Below are positions 1-8,389 of a stretch of DNA of 62,146 nt, in pieces (within the stretch, counting starts at the first letter, position 1; each line of letters begins with the position of its first letter). Location: the NCBI GenBank assembly GCA_964599655.1, contig CAZRGV010000019.1, positions 1 through 62,146 of the forward strand. Reading direction: 5' to 3'. The stretch is from CAZRGV01 sp964599655. GTDB taxonomy: Bacteria; Planctomycetota; Planctomycetia; Isosphaerales; Isosphaeraceae. The notes below the pieces were generated by a model, which saw nothing but the letters and a program-made list of their open reading frames with translations, ran no database searches and was not told the origin of the DNA. The position numbers were made by a program, and so were the translations under genes.

Positions 1-1
1 C

Positions 2-427
2 AGCGGACCAGTCCGACAACGCCAGGCAGAGGCCTTGCAGCCGTTTTCGATTCGTGACGAGTGGTACTTCAACATCCGGTTCCGTCCCGGCATGGAAGGT
101 GTCACGCCGTTGATCGTCGCCAAGCCCGACGATGCGACCCGGCAAGGGACCAGTTCCTCGCCCCGAGGGCCTTACAAGCACATCGTCGAGGCCAAGGGAC
201 GCGACGAGGTCCTCGCCTGGGCCGTCGAACGCCCGGACGGCGGCCGCGGATTCGGATTCACGGGCGCTCACGCGCACAAGAATTGGGGCGACCCGAACTT
301 CCGAAAACTCGTCCTGAACGCCATCCTCTGGTCGGCCAAGGTCGACGTTCCCTCCAGCGGCGTTGAGTGCAACGTCACGGAGGAAGACCTTGCCAAGAAT
401 CTCGATCCCAAGGGGCGCCCGCGTTAA
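2..427 (+). CDS. ThuA-like domain protein, C-terminal part
   Basis: The frame is open from the left edge of the window, so only the last ~141 residues of a longer protein are present. The stretch RDEWYFNIRF followed by GVTPLIVAKP and later GFGFTGAHAHKNWGD is typical of the C-terminal half of ThuA-like (trehalose-utilisation) glutamine-amidotransferase-fold proteins that planctomycetes carry in many copies, usually secreted and linked to sugar or cytochrome genes. The chemical role of these homologues is unproven. The gene converges on the nitrilase-family gene and a hairpin lies between them. Family call is from recognition of the pattern; the catalytic part lies outside the window. Confidence 0.75.
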   Translation, partial: SGPVRQRQAEALQPFSIRDEWYFNIRFRPGMEGVTPLIVAKPDDATRQGTSSSPRGPYKHIVEAKGRDEVLAWAVERPDGGRGFGFTGAHAHKNWGDPNFRKLVLNAILWSAKVDVPSSGVECNVTEEDLAKNLDPKGRPR

Positions 428-444
428 GATTCCGCCCACGAGAT

Positions 445-474
445 CGGATCTCGGAGACCACGATTCGAGATCCG
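445..474. terminator. Bidirectional hairpin between convergent genes
   Basis: CGGATCTCG (445-453) pairs perfectly with CGAGATCCG (466-474) over a 12-base loop, between the stop at 427 and the convergent stop at 482. No long T run follows, so this is a terminator by position and stem rather than by textbook form. Confidence 0.55.
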
Positions 475-481
475 GTCTCGA

Positions 482-1459
482 TCATCGCTCCGACGCTTCG
501 TAGGCAAGCTCCCAACCCGGCTTGGTCACCGGCGACTGTCCGGGGGGCGGCGGCTCCACGAGCTTCCCATAAAGTTCCGGACGCCTGGCCCGCAAGTAGC
601 GACGGCCCGAGGCGCGATCGATCGACTCGGCGGTCAACAGGGCGACCACCACGTCATCGCCAAGCGCCTGGCTCTCCGCGAGAATCTCACCATGCGGGTC
701 GAGTATCATCGCCAGGCCCGGCTTGATCGTGTCATAGTCGACGCCGATATTGTTCGCGAAAATGGCGAACACCCCATTTTCCCAGGCTCTCGCGGGTAGC
801 CACCGCAACAGCCAAGCCCTCCCCTTCGGTCCCTGGAACTCCTGCCGAAGCCGGACCGGGTCGCGCTCACGGTTCTCCCAGAGGGCTCGATCGACCGGGC
901 CTCGTCCCGGCATGTTCGAGGGCGTGCAACCGGTCACGTGCGGCATGACCACCACTTCGGCCCCCATCAAGGTCGTCGCCCGCACATTCTCCGGCAGGTT
1001 GTTGTCATAGCAGATCAGGCACCCGAACCGGACTCCGTCGATCTCGGCCACGGTGTGGCGATCGCCCGGAGTCAGATGCGGATTGATAAACGGGTGGAGC
1101 TTTCGGTGGTGGAGCCGTACCGCCCCTTTTGGATCCACGGCGACGTAGGTGTTGTAGCATCGTCCGTCTCGGTCTCGCTCGACAAGCCCCGCCATGACGA
1201 CCACGTTCCGCTCGCGGGCCACCTCGCCGATCCGACGGATCGACGGCCCATCCGGCACGGGTTCACCCACGTCACGAAGGCCGTCGAGGTCGAGCGTCTG
1301 AAGCCAGGTGTAGCCGGGAACACAGCACTCATGAAAGCAAACGACCTCCGCTCCCTGATCGACGGCCAGGCCGGTCAGATGACGGATTCGCTCCAGGTTA
1401 TACGTCGTGTCGCCGTCCTTGTGCTCAAACTGGACGGCGGCGATGCGCAGGTCTCGCAT
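482..1459 (-). CDS. Carbon-nitrogen hydrolase (nitrilase superfamily)
   Basis: A 325-residue protein with the nitrilase-superfamily catalytic triad in order: Glu44 in CFHECCVPGY, Lys120 in HHRKLHPF and Cys150 in CLICYDNNLPE. Such enzymes hydrolyse C-N bonds of nitriles, amides or carbamoyl compounds; the substrate cannot be read from the sequence. Length is normal for the superfamily and there is no signal peptide, so it should be cytoplasmic. It begins 40 bases after the stop of the PVC cytochrome gene on the same strand, so the two probably share a transcript. No good Shine-Dalgarno sequence is visible before the ATG, which fits translation from a polycistronic message. Confidence 0.88.
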   Translation of the reverse strand: MRDLRIAAVQFEHKDGDTTYNLERIRHLTGLAVDQGAEVVCFHECCVPGYTWLQTLDLDGLRDVGEPVPDGPSIRRIGEVARERNVVVMAGLVERDRDGRCYNTYVAVDPKGAVRLHHRKLHPFINPHLTPGDRHTVAEIDGVRFGCLICYDNNLPENVRATTLMGAEVVVMPHVTGCTPSNMPGRGPVDRALWENRERDPVRLRQEFQGPKGRAWLLRWLPARAWENGVFAIFANNIGVDYDTIKPGLAMILDPHGEILAESQALGDDVVVALLTAESIDRASGRRYLRARRPELYGKLVEPPPPGQSPVTKPGWELAYEASER

Positions 1460-1499
1460 GGGAAGGTCGTGTCTCGAGGTTGAGGCTCAAACGTTCTCA

Positions 1500-4400
1500 T
1501 CACTTCGGGGGGCCACTGCTCTGCAAGTAGCGGAACAGGTCTCGTACCTGGTCATCCGGCAGCTTGTCAAGCACTCCCTCCGGCATGATCGACACGGCGG
1601 ACGGCGCGATCTCCTCGATCTGATCGCGGGCGATGACCGTGCGCTCTTTGTTGGTGTCGAAGAGCGTGATCGCCTTGTCCGACTCCTCGATCACGAGTCC
1701 GTTCAGCACGCGGCCGTCACGGGTGGCGACGGTCTGCGGCTGATATTCCTTGCGAATCAACGCGCTGGGGTCGACGAGGCTCTCCAGCAGGAAATCGAGG
1801 TTTCCTCGCTCGGCCCCGGTCAGGTCGGGACCAATCTGTTCCCCTTCCCCGAAAAGTCGATGGCAGCCCGCGCAGTTCTCCTTGAACACGGAGACCCCCC
1901 GCTCGGGTCGTCCCTTGTCACCCTCGGGAAGGATTCCGCGGACCTCGGCGATCCGCTGCCTCTTGGCCTCGGAGTTCGGCCCGGGAAGTCGTCCCCAGAC
2001 CTTCTCCAGGTGGTCGGTCAGTGTTTGATCGCCGAGGCGTGCAATTTGCGAGGCCTGAGAGGTCGTCAACTCCTTCGCCGCGATCCGCCCCGAGGCCATC
2101 GCGTCGAGTAAACGAGCCGCCCACTCCTTCCGGCTCACGAGGCGATCGACCGCCCGGGCTTTCAGGGAGTCGGACATCGCGGGGTACTGCCCGAGAATGG
2201 CGACCGCCACGTCCGGTTCGTTGTAACCGCCGAGCGCGTTCAGCACGGCGACGTGCAACGCCGACGGTTCCTGGCGATTCAGCAGTGCCAGGAGCGAGTT
2301 CCGCCCGTTCGGCCTCGTGACCTGACCGATCAATTCGATCATCGCCAGTCGATCGGCCAGCGTTGCCTTCGCGTCCAGAACCTTCGAAACCGCCTTTTCG
2401 TACGCCTCATCACTTCCGAGACGGACCGCGAACCGCATCAATTCGGCGTTCGGCTCCTTCTTCTCCCAGAGCCGCCGCAAGGCCGGTGCCATCGCGTTCG
2501 GAACCTCGTTCAGCGCCCGGCCTTCGAGCCCCTTCTCGATCCCCGCGATCAGCCGGGAAACCTCAGCATCGGTAGGAGCCTCGTCGAGCAACCGAGCACA
2601 GTGGACGAAGTCGCCGTCGGACGCCAGCGCCCGAACGATCCGTTCCAGCAAGAATTCTCGAACGAGTTGCTGTTTCTGCATGTTCGACGCGCCGAATCGA
2701 GACACGACCAGCGACGGTTCCTCCCGCTGGATGCGCTCGATGGCCCACCAGATGAGAAGCGGGATATGTTCATCGCTGGCATCGTCCGAATGGCGGACCA
2801 TGCGATCGAGAATCTCGATCGCGTCCTTCGGCCTCCAACGTTGGCAGCTCGCGGCGAGCTGGCTACGCAACAGGGGATTCGCGTCGCGGTCTGCCAGTTC
2901 GATCAAGCGGTTCCGGATCGAGTCGTTCATCCAGTGATGATCGCCCAGCAGTCGAATCGCCCAACGTCGCACGCTCGCCACGGGGTGATCGAGCAACGTT
3001 CGGGCATACTCCGAATCCACGCCGCCGCTCACGTCGAGGGCCCAGAGATCGCGCAAGGCTTGCTCGTCGTCCGTGTCCGAGGCCAGGAGAGTGCGAAGTT
3101 TGGGAATGACGCTCGGGTCTCTCCGTTCGGCCAGAACCCGTCGCGCCATGTCGGGCCACCAGTCGTTTTTCTTTGATCGAAGCGCGATCAATTGCTCGCT
3201 CGACATTTTGCCGAGATCAAACGGCGCGACGTGATTCGTTCCATCCGCCACCACACGGTAAATGCGGCCGTTGGTCTTGTCCCAGTTGTCTCGAGGATCG
3301 AGGTGGCTGGCCCGCTTGTCGTACCAGTCGACCACGAAGACCGAGCCGTCGGGCCCCGTCAGCAGGTCGATCGGCCGGAACCACGTGTCATGCGAATCGA
3401 TCAAGGTCCCACCATGATGGCCCACCACGGTTGAACCCTTCGGCTCCAGCTCATGCCAGTACACGGCGTTGGCCAGCAAATTTCCACCAATGAACGCGCC
3501 TTGGAACGATGCGGGATACGAGTCTCCTTTGTAGATGATGCCTCCGGGCGTGACGTGCCCGCCGACCTTCGGTCCCGTGTAGTCGATCGCGTTGAAGTAG
3601 CCGTAGGTTCTCGGATTGTGCAACGGCCCGTGCTTGGCGAACCCCTTCCAGTAGTAGCCGCCTTGAACCATGTGAAACGTGATGAAGCCGCCATTACTGC
3701 TGCCGAACGCGCGGCCAAGGCGGTCGAAGTCGAGCCCCCAGGTGTTGCCCCCACCCTCCGCGAACAACTCGAATTCTTTTGTGATCGGATGATAGCGCCA
3801 GATTCCTTGCTGGAACTCGGTGCCTCGAATCCTGGCGGTGACCGTGGAGCCCTGCGCTCCGTAGAGCCAACCGTCGGGCCCCCACATCAACGAGTTGACC
3901 GTCGCGTGGGCGTCCTGCAAACCGAACCCCGAGAGCAAGACTTCGGGATCGCCGTCCGGTTTGTCGTCGTGATCGCGGTCGGGATAGAACAAGAGATAAG
4001 GCGCCTGGCCGACGAACACGCCGCCGTGCCCCACGGCGATGGCCGACGCCAGATTCAACCCTTCCACAAACGTCGTTACCTTGTCGGCCTTGCCATCGCC
4101 GTCGGTGTCTTCGAGAATCTTGATCCGGTCCGCTCCGCGAGGCCCCTTCGGTGGCGGCTCGGGGACTCGGTCGTATTCCGTCCGGAGATACACATCCACC
4201 GAGACGGGCTTCAGGCCCGCCGGGACGGGATACTGAAGATACTCCATGACCCAGACCCGCCCCCGCTCGTCGAAGCAGGCGGCCACTGGCTGTCGGATCT
4301 CGGGCTCGCTCGCGAAGACCTCGACGTGGAACCCGTTGGGGACGGTCATGCGCTCGACCGCCTGCGTCGGCGTGAAGCCACCCGGTTGTCCCGCGGCCGA

Positions 4401-4508
4401 GTTGGGATCGTCCGCGCCGGTTTGCAGCACGACGGACGAGACTACCAGTGCCAACACCAGTCCTTGCCGTCGAGCCGCCGTCGTGGCCAGCCAATTCGAG
4501 TTGCCCAT
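1500..4508 (-). CDS. PVC-type propeller/HEAT/cytochrome c secreted protein
   Basis: About 1002 residues. The start was moved to the ATG at 4508 because GGAGGA lies nine bases upstream and a signal-peptide-like segment (RRQGLVLALVVSSVVLQTGA) follows. Residues ~50-450 form a beta-propeller of the 'membrane-bound dehydrogenase' type (PNGFHVEVFASEPEIRQP, ADRIKILEDTDGDGKADK, GPDGWLYGAQGS, GPDGSVFVVDWYD), followed by HEAT-like helical repeats (~470-820), then a cytochrome c domain with the haem-binding CAGCH at about residues 879-883 and a candidate distal Met in SIMPEG. These proteins are abundant in planctomycetes and are presumed periplasmic redox enzymes acting on carbohydrates, but none of the paralogue groups has a firm substrate. 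Divergent from the membrane-protein gene at 4728. Confidence 0.9.
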   Translation of the reverse strand: MGNSNWLATTAARRQGLVLALVVSSVVLQTGADDPNSAAGQPGGFTPTQAVERMTVPNGFHVEVFASEPEIRQPVAACFDERGRVWVMEYLQYPVPAGLKPVSVDVYLRTEYDRVPEPPPKGPRGADRIKILEDTDGDGKADKVTTFVEGLNLASAIAVGHGGVFVGQAPYLLFYPDRDHDDKPDGDPEVLLSGFGLQDAHATVNSLMWGPDGWLYGAQGSTVTARIRGTEFQQGIWRYHPITKEFELFAEGGGNTWGLDFDRLGRAFGSSNGGFITFHMVQGGYYWKGFAKHGPLHNPRTYGYFNAIDYTGPKVGGHVTPGGIIYKGDSYPASFQGAFIGGNLLANAVYWHELEPKGSTVVGHHGGTLIDSHDTWFRPIDLLTGPDGSVFVVDWYDKRASHLDPRDNWDKTNGRIYRVVADGTNHVAPFDLGKMSSEQLIALRSKKNDWWPDMARRVLAERRDPSVIPKLRTLLASDTDDEQALRDLWALDVSGGVDSEYARTLLDHPVASVRRWAIRLLGDHHWMNDSIRNRLIELADRDANPLLRSQLAASCQRWRPKDAIEILDRMVRHSDDASDEHIPLLIWWAIERIQREEPSLVVSRFGASNMQKQQLVREFLLERIVRALASDGDFVHCARLLDEAPTDAEVSRLIAGIEKGLEGRALNEVPNAMAPALRRLWEKKEPNAELMRFAVRLGSDEAYEKAVSKVLDAKATLADRLAMIELIGQVTRPNGRNSLLALLNRQEPSALHVAVLNALGGYNEPDVAVAILGQYPAMSDSLKARAVDRLVSRKEWAARLLDAMASGRIAAKELTTSQASQIARLGDQTLTDHLEKVWGRLPGPNSEAKRQRIAEVRGILPEGDKGRPERGVSVFKENCAGCHRLFGEGEQIGPDLTGAERGNLDFLLESLVDPSALIRKEYQPQTVATRDGRVLNGLVIEESDKAITLFDTNKERTVIARDQIEEIAPSAVSIMPEGVLDKLPDDQVRDLFRYLQSSGPPK

Positions 4509-4727
4509 CACGAAGATTCCTCCGTCGCCGTCGAATCGCCTGGTAAGATGGTTCCAGATCCCAGCCGTTCCCTTCGGATTAACATTGTTGTAACACGCGG
4601 CGGAACTCGTTCCAATCGGTGACGGCCGAACAACGGCCGCGCCGCCAACCCGGAGACGAAGCCGGGTCGCCACGCCGGATGCGATCCGACACCTTCCTTC
4701 CAAGACGTTGGCCGCCAGGAGTACGTG
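4509..4727. promoter_or_regulatory. Divergent intergenic region
   Basis: These 219 bases separate the divergent starts at 4508 (minus) and 4728 (plus) and must hold both promoters. The minus-strand ribosome site GGAGGA and the plus-strand site AGGAG (4717-4721) are clear. A small palindrome, CGGCCG on both sides of AACAA, lies near 4623-4639. No convincing -35/-10 pair can be named. Confidence 0.5.
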
Positions 4728-5378
4728 ATGGATACCTTTCCGCAAGAACCGAAAGAAACCATCCACTGGAGCGAGCTCTATGCGTTTGGCTTGCCTAGCG
4801 GAAGCATCCGGTCCATTCTGGCGCTTGCCATCGTCGCGACGGCGGGCGGCATCGCCGTGCTGCGGCCCAATGAGGAAATTCCCAGCGCGCTTCGCGACCT
4901 GATGTTCCTGATGCTCGGGCATTATTTCGCGGTTCGTAAGCATGCCCAGGCCGCACCCGAAATCGGACCACCCCCGTTGTTTCTCCCCAGGGGAAGTATC
5001 CGCTTCCTCATGCTCGCCAGTTTCCTCACCGTCGCCATCCTGCTCATCCGGGGTGGGCGGCCTGTCGATCTCAAGAGCAACTCGAGCGCGTACACCATGG
5101 TGCTGGTCGCCGCGTTCTTGCTGGGGTGGCTCTCCAGCCTAATGACCGTTTGGATGACGCAACGCGGACACCGCCCACACCGGTTCTTCGCCGACCTGCG
5201 CGCGACCGTGGCCTTGCTCGCCCTCGGTGTCCTCATCCTCATTTCGTGGAACCAGGTGTTCCACTTCCTGCCCATCCGCGACGACCCGCTGAATCAAGCT
5301 CGGATTCCCTTCTCTCGTTACGGAATCGAGTACATCCTCAGTGCCGTCGTCGGATTCTACTTTGGCGCGCGCTCTTGA
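4728..5378 (+). CDS. Four-helix membrane protein with internal duplication
   Basis: A 216-residue protein of unknown function. ATG 4728 was preferred over the GTG three bases earlier because AGGAG sits six bases upstream. Four hydrophobic segments are visible (about residues 29-46, 92-106, 122-140, 160-178). The sequence LPSGSIRSILALAIVA near the first helix recurs as LPRGSIRFLMLASFLT near the second, pointing to an internal duplication of a 'GSIR + helix' unit. A third copy is not evident. The protein ends with a helix-like hydrophobic tail (YILSAVVGFYFGARS). A hairpin follows directly and separates it from the next plus-strand gene. Confidence 0.7.
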   Translation: MDTFPQEPKETIHWSELYAFGLPSGSIRSILALAIVATAGGIAVLRPNEEIPSALRDLMFLMLGHYFAVRKHAQAAPEIGPPPLFLPRGSIRFLMLASFLTVAILLIRGGRPVDLKSNSSAYTMVLVAAFLLGWLSSLMTVWMTQRGHRPHRFFADLRATVALLALGVLILISWNQVFHFLPIRDDPLNQARIPFSRYGIEYILSAVVGFYFGARS

Positions 5379-5387
5379 GGACGATCC

Positions 5388-5424
5388 GGTGTCGCCAATT
5401 CCACCCTCGGGAAATGGCGACACC
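5388..5424 (+). terminator. Hairpin after the membrane-protein gene
   Basis: GGTGTCGCCA (5388-5397) and TGGCGACACC (5415-5424) are perfect complements with a 17-base loop, ten bases after the stop at 5378. Likely terminator; it could also partly separate expression of the next gene, which starts 41 bases later. Confidence 0.55.
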
Positions 5425-5464
5425 GTCGCGGACGACGAGTTTTCAGAGATTAAGGATTGCACGA

Positions 5465-7372
5465 ATGACTTTCTCATTTGCGCCAATCATCGGCTTGGTC
5501 CTGGCGCTCGCGCCAGACGTGCCCCAGCCGTTCGCCATCACGGTTGTCGACGAGCAGACTGGTCGCGGCGTGCCTCTGGTCGAGCTCCGTACCGTCAACG
5601 ACATCGTTCTCGTCACCGACAGCCAGGGCGTGGCCGCGTTCCTGGAACCCGGCTTGATGGATCAGACGGTGTACTTCCACATCAAGTCTCACGGCTACGA
5701 GTCTCCGAAAGACGGCTTCGGCTACCGTGGCAAGGCCCTTAAGATCAAGCCGGGCGGCCGCGCCGAGTTGAAGGTCCATCGGATCAATATCGCCGAGCGC
5801 CTTTATCGAGTCACCGGCGGCGGCATTTACCGTGACAGTCTGCTTGTCGGACGCGACGTACCGCTGAGTCATCCCGCGCTCAACGGCCAGGTTCTCGGCT
5901 CCGACAGCGTGGTCAACGCCGTTTACAAGGGCAAGATCCACTGGTTCTGGGGCGACACCAACCGCCCCTCCTACCCACTGGGCAACTTCCATGTTCCGGG
6001 AGCCACGTCGCGGCTTCCCTCGGAGGGAGGGCTCGACCCGGAGCGCGGTATCGACCTCACCTATTATCTCGATCCCAACGGTTTCGCCAAACCGACCTGC
6101 AAGATGCCAGGTGACGGCCCGACCTGGATCGGCGGCCTGACCGTACTCCGCAACCCCGACAACGGCCAGGAGCGCATGTTCGCCTCCTACGCGAAGATTC
6201 GAGGTTTCCTCGAGGCCTATGAGCGCGGGATCGTCGAGTGGAACGATCAGGACCACCAGTTCGAGAAGGTCCATACCTTCCCTCTCGACGCCCCCGCGCG
6301 CCCCGACGGCCACCCATTCCCTTACACGCAAGACGGCGTCGAGTACGTCTACTTTGCCCACCCCTTTCCGCTAACCCGCGTTCTGGCAACCCCCGAGGCG
6401 TTCCTCGATCTCTCGCAATACGAGACCTTCACCTGTCTCGAACCCGGCAGCCGCCTGGATGATCTTCGGGTCGATCGGGATGGTCAGGGCCGAGTCCGCT
6501 ACGGTTGGAAGCGCAACACGCCCGCCGTGGGTCCGGGAGAGCAGATCCGGCTCATTCAAGCGGGCAAACTCAAGGCCGACGAGGCTCTGCTCGCCCTTCA
6601 CGACGTCGAGTCGGGCAAGCCGGTGACCGCCCATTCGGGCTCGGTGTACTGGAATCCCTATCGCAAGCGATGGATCATGATCTCCGTCCAGACCGGAGGC
6701 AGCACGTCCTTCCTGGGCGAGGTCTGGTACGCCGAAGCCGACACACCGGTCGGCCCCTGGGCCTATGCCCGCAAGGTCGTCACTCACGACAAATACACAT
6801 TCTACAACCCCAAGCAACATCCGATGCTTGACAAGGAAGGCGGCCGGATCATTTTCTTCGAGGGGACCTACGCCGAAACCTTCTCCGGTAACCCTGTTAA
6901 GACGCCACGTTACGACTACAACCAGGTGCTCTATAAGCTCGATCTCGACGATCCGCGACTTCGTCTTCCCGTCGCGATCTCCGACGTTTCGGCCCACGGG
7001 ATTCCCAACACGTTCACGGCTTCGATTCACAACGGCAGGAATCGGCCGATCGCCTTCTTCGCGCTCGACCGCCCCGCAACGGGTACAATCCCCGTCTTCG
7101 CCGGAACCACGAGCGACGGACATCCCTTCCTCCAGGTCGGCGACGCCCCCAGCGGTCCCGACGGGCCGCCGGCCTCACCGGTCTTCCACGCCCTCCCCGC
7201 CGACGTCGATTCACCTCCCGACCGGACGTTACCGCTCTTCGAGTTCCGCCATGACGACGGCCGGCGCGCCTACTCCATCAACCCAGAATGGTCGGCCGCC
7301 GGGTTCCGCCGCCTCGAACACCCGATCTGCCGAGTCTGGAATCGCTTGTCGACGACCCAACCGGCCTCCTGA
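5465..7372 (+). CDS. Exported protein: carboxypeptidase-regulatory-like + glycosidase-like propeller
   Basis: A 635-residue protein starting at ATG 5465, with AAGGA eight bases upstream; the longer open frame upstream is not coding. A short hydrophobic N-terminus (IIGLVLALAPDVPQP) suggests export. Residues ~22-105 resemble a carboxypeptidase-regulatory-like or Ig-like sandwich (ITVVDEQTGRGVPLVELRTV, GRAELKVHRINIAERLY). The remainder has spaced motifs of a five-bladed propeller as in glycoside hydrolase-like proteins (GKIHWFWGDTNRPSYPLGNF, SGSVYWNPYRKRWIMISVQ, GEVWYAEADTPVGPW, KYTFYNPKQHPMLDKEGG, IIFFEGTYAETFSG). I infer binding or cleavage of a polysaccharide outside the cytoplasm. Catalytic residues cannot be assigned. 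It stands alone between two gene-poor stretches. Confidence 0.75.
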   Translation: MTFSFAPIIGLVLALAPDVPQPFAITVVDEQTGRGVPLVELRTVNDIVLVTDSQGVAAFLEPGLMDQTVYFHIKSHGYESPKDGFGYRGKALKIKPGGRAELKVHRINIAERLYRVTGGGIYRDSLLVGRDVPLSHPALNGQVLGSDSVVNAVYKGKIHWFWGDTNRPSYPLGNFHVPGATSRLPSEGGLDPERGIDLTYYLDPNGFAKPTCKMPGDGPTWIGGLTVLRNPDNGQERMFASYAKIRGFLEAYERGIVEWNDQDHQFEKVHTFPLDAPARPDGHPFPYTQDGVEYVYFAHPFPLTRVLATPEAFLDLSQYETFTCLEPGSRLDDLRVDRDGQGRVRYGWKRNTPAVGPGEQIRLIQAGKLKADEALLALHDVESGKPVTAHSGSVYWNPYRKRWIMISVQTGGSTSFLGEVWYAEADTPVGPWAYARKVVTHDKYTFYNPKQHPMLDKEGGRIIFFEGTYAETFSGNPVKTPRYDYNQVLYKLDLDDPRLRLPVAISDVSAHGIPNTFTASIHNGRNRPIAFFALDRPATGTIPVFAGTTSDGHPFLQVGDAPSGPDGPPASPVFHALPADVDSPPDRTLPLFEFRHDDGRRAYSINPEWSAAGFRRLEHPICRVWNRLSTTQPAS

Positions 7373-7602
7373 CCCGCCGCCAACGCGATTCTGCCTCCGT
7401 TCTGGTCCGTACGATTTCGCCAGATTACCCGAATTCCGAAGCCAGTCGCCTCGATGATATTGGGTAGAGGGTACACCCGTGTTCGTCGAGAGTGCTGAGA
7501 GTGATGCAGCCAAAGATCAAGATCGTCATCATCGCGCGATTCGCCATTCTTCGACCGATCTGGAGCGAGAACCGTCTCGAGCATCGGCAAAGGCGCTCGT
7601 GG

Positions 7603-7620
7603 CCTGGGTTCGTTTTGTCG
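7603..7620 (-). repeat. Inverted copy of the ACGAACCCA repeat
   Basis: The reverse complement of 7604-7620 matches 8038-8053 over 16 bases (CGACAAAACGAACCCA). The pair could fold the intervening ~420 bases into a large stem-loop, or simply be scattered copies of a dispersed element. Confidence 0.6.
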
Positions 7621-7916
7621 AACAACCTGGGCCAGTCGCAAGTCGCGTCGTCCTGGAGGTCCACACCGTCGACGGTCCCAAATCGTGTCCTCAACGCGGC
7701 TCTTGAACGCGGAATCCCGACTCCGAAACGAACCCAGCTCGAACACAGGGCTCAACCTCAAGTCCATTCTGGGATGGGAGTTTCGGGAACAACACTGACG
7801 AGTCTCATTTCTTCGCGAGGTGTCCACCAACAACGGCCCCAATTCCCGTCTCGCGAACAAATTCAGGAACGCGAGCCGAGGGACGAGCTTCGCGACGGCT
7901 CCTCCTCAATCGAGCA

Positions 7917-8053
7917 ACAAAACGAATCCAGGCTCCGTCGCCCGTGGCACCAACGTCGAAACGAACCCAAGCTCCCTCGATCGCGGCACAACCGACGAAA
8001 CGAACCCAAGCCTGCTTCGACGATCCTCCTTCACGGGCGACAAAACGAACCCA
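7917..8053 (+). repeat. Four short direct repeats, core ACGAACCCA, spaced 39/39/45 bp
   Basis: Core units end at 7930 (AACGAATCCA variant), 7969, 8008 and 8053. The first two intervals are exactly 39 bp and the third 45 bp, all multiples of three. Around the core the similarity extends to ~20 bases (CGAAACGAACCCAAGC), and upstream of units two and three a GGCAC word recurs. One further direct copy lies at 7724-7736 and an inverted copy at 7603-7620. Read in the frame that starts at 7820 the units give K/E-TNP in a peptide of ~119 residues. It is unclear whether this is coding or a DNA-level repeat. Confidence 0.7.
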
Positions 8054-8389
8054 ACGCCATTGCCGCTCTCAACGCAACTGGTTTCGAGGAAAAGGAACTC
8101 CGTCAAATCTTCGATGACCACGATCCTCGAACGGGACGTCCCTACTGGCGGCCGGCCGGGGCGATCCCTATGCTTCTGACGGAGTTGACCACTCCCAACG
8201 GTCCTTGGAACCTGGAACATTGGAACAGATCTCCCGAGGGTCGAGTGGAAACCGAGGCGCTCGTGCGTCGGAACCTGGCACGACGTTCCGATCGAGATTG
8301 CCGGACGTGTCGTGTCGGGCGACCGCGAACCGTTCCGGTCCATGAGGGAACGGCGCGGGGGAGTCATAACCACCAGACGGAGAGCGGCC

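Larger units (their letters stand above)
7373..8389. other. Gene-free 1 kb stretch with short repeats
   Basis: No convincing gene is present. A long open frame (7492-8397, plus) exists but is arginine-rich, has no recognisable domain and runs into the glycogen phosphorylase start, as chance frames do in GC-rich DNA. The stretch holds the ACGAACCCA repeats listed separately and repeated GGAACCTGG words near 8204 and 8273. The last part must contain the glgP promoter; GGAG at about 8379 precedes its ATG. Confidence 0.5.

Noticed and set aside
3453..4622. 389-codon open frame on the plus strand
   Set aside because: Antisense to the first PVC cytochrome gene, which has a signal peptide, propeller motifs and CAGCH; long antisense frames are expected at this GC content.
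7917..8053. CRISPR-like array
   Set aside because: Repeats are too short (~13-20 bases), intervals vary (39, 39, 45), repeats are imperfect and no cas gene is near.
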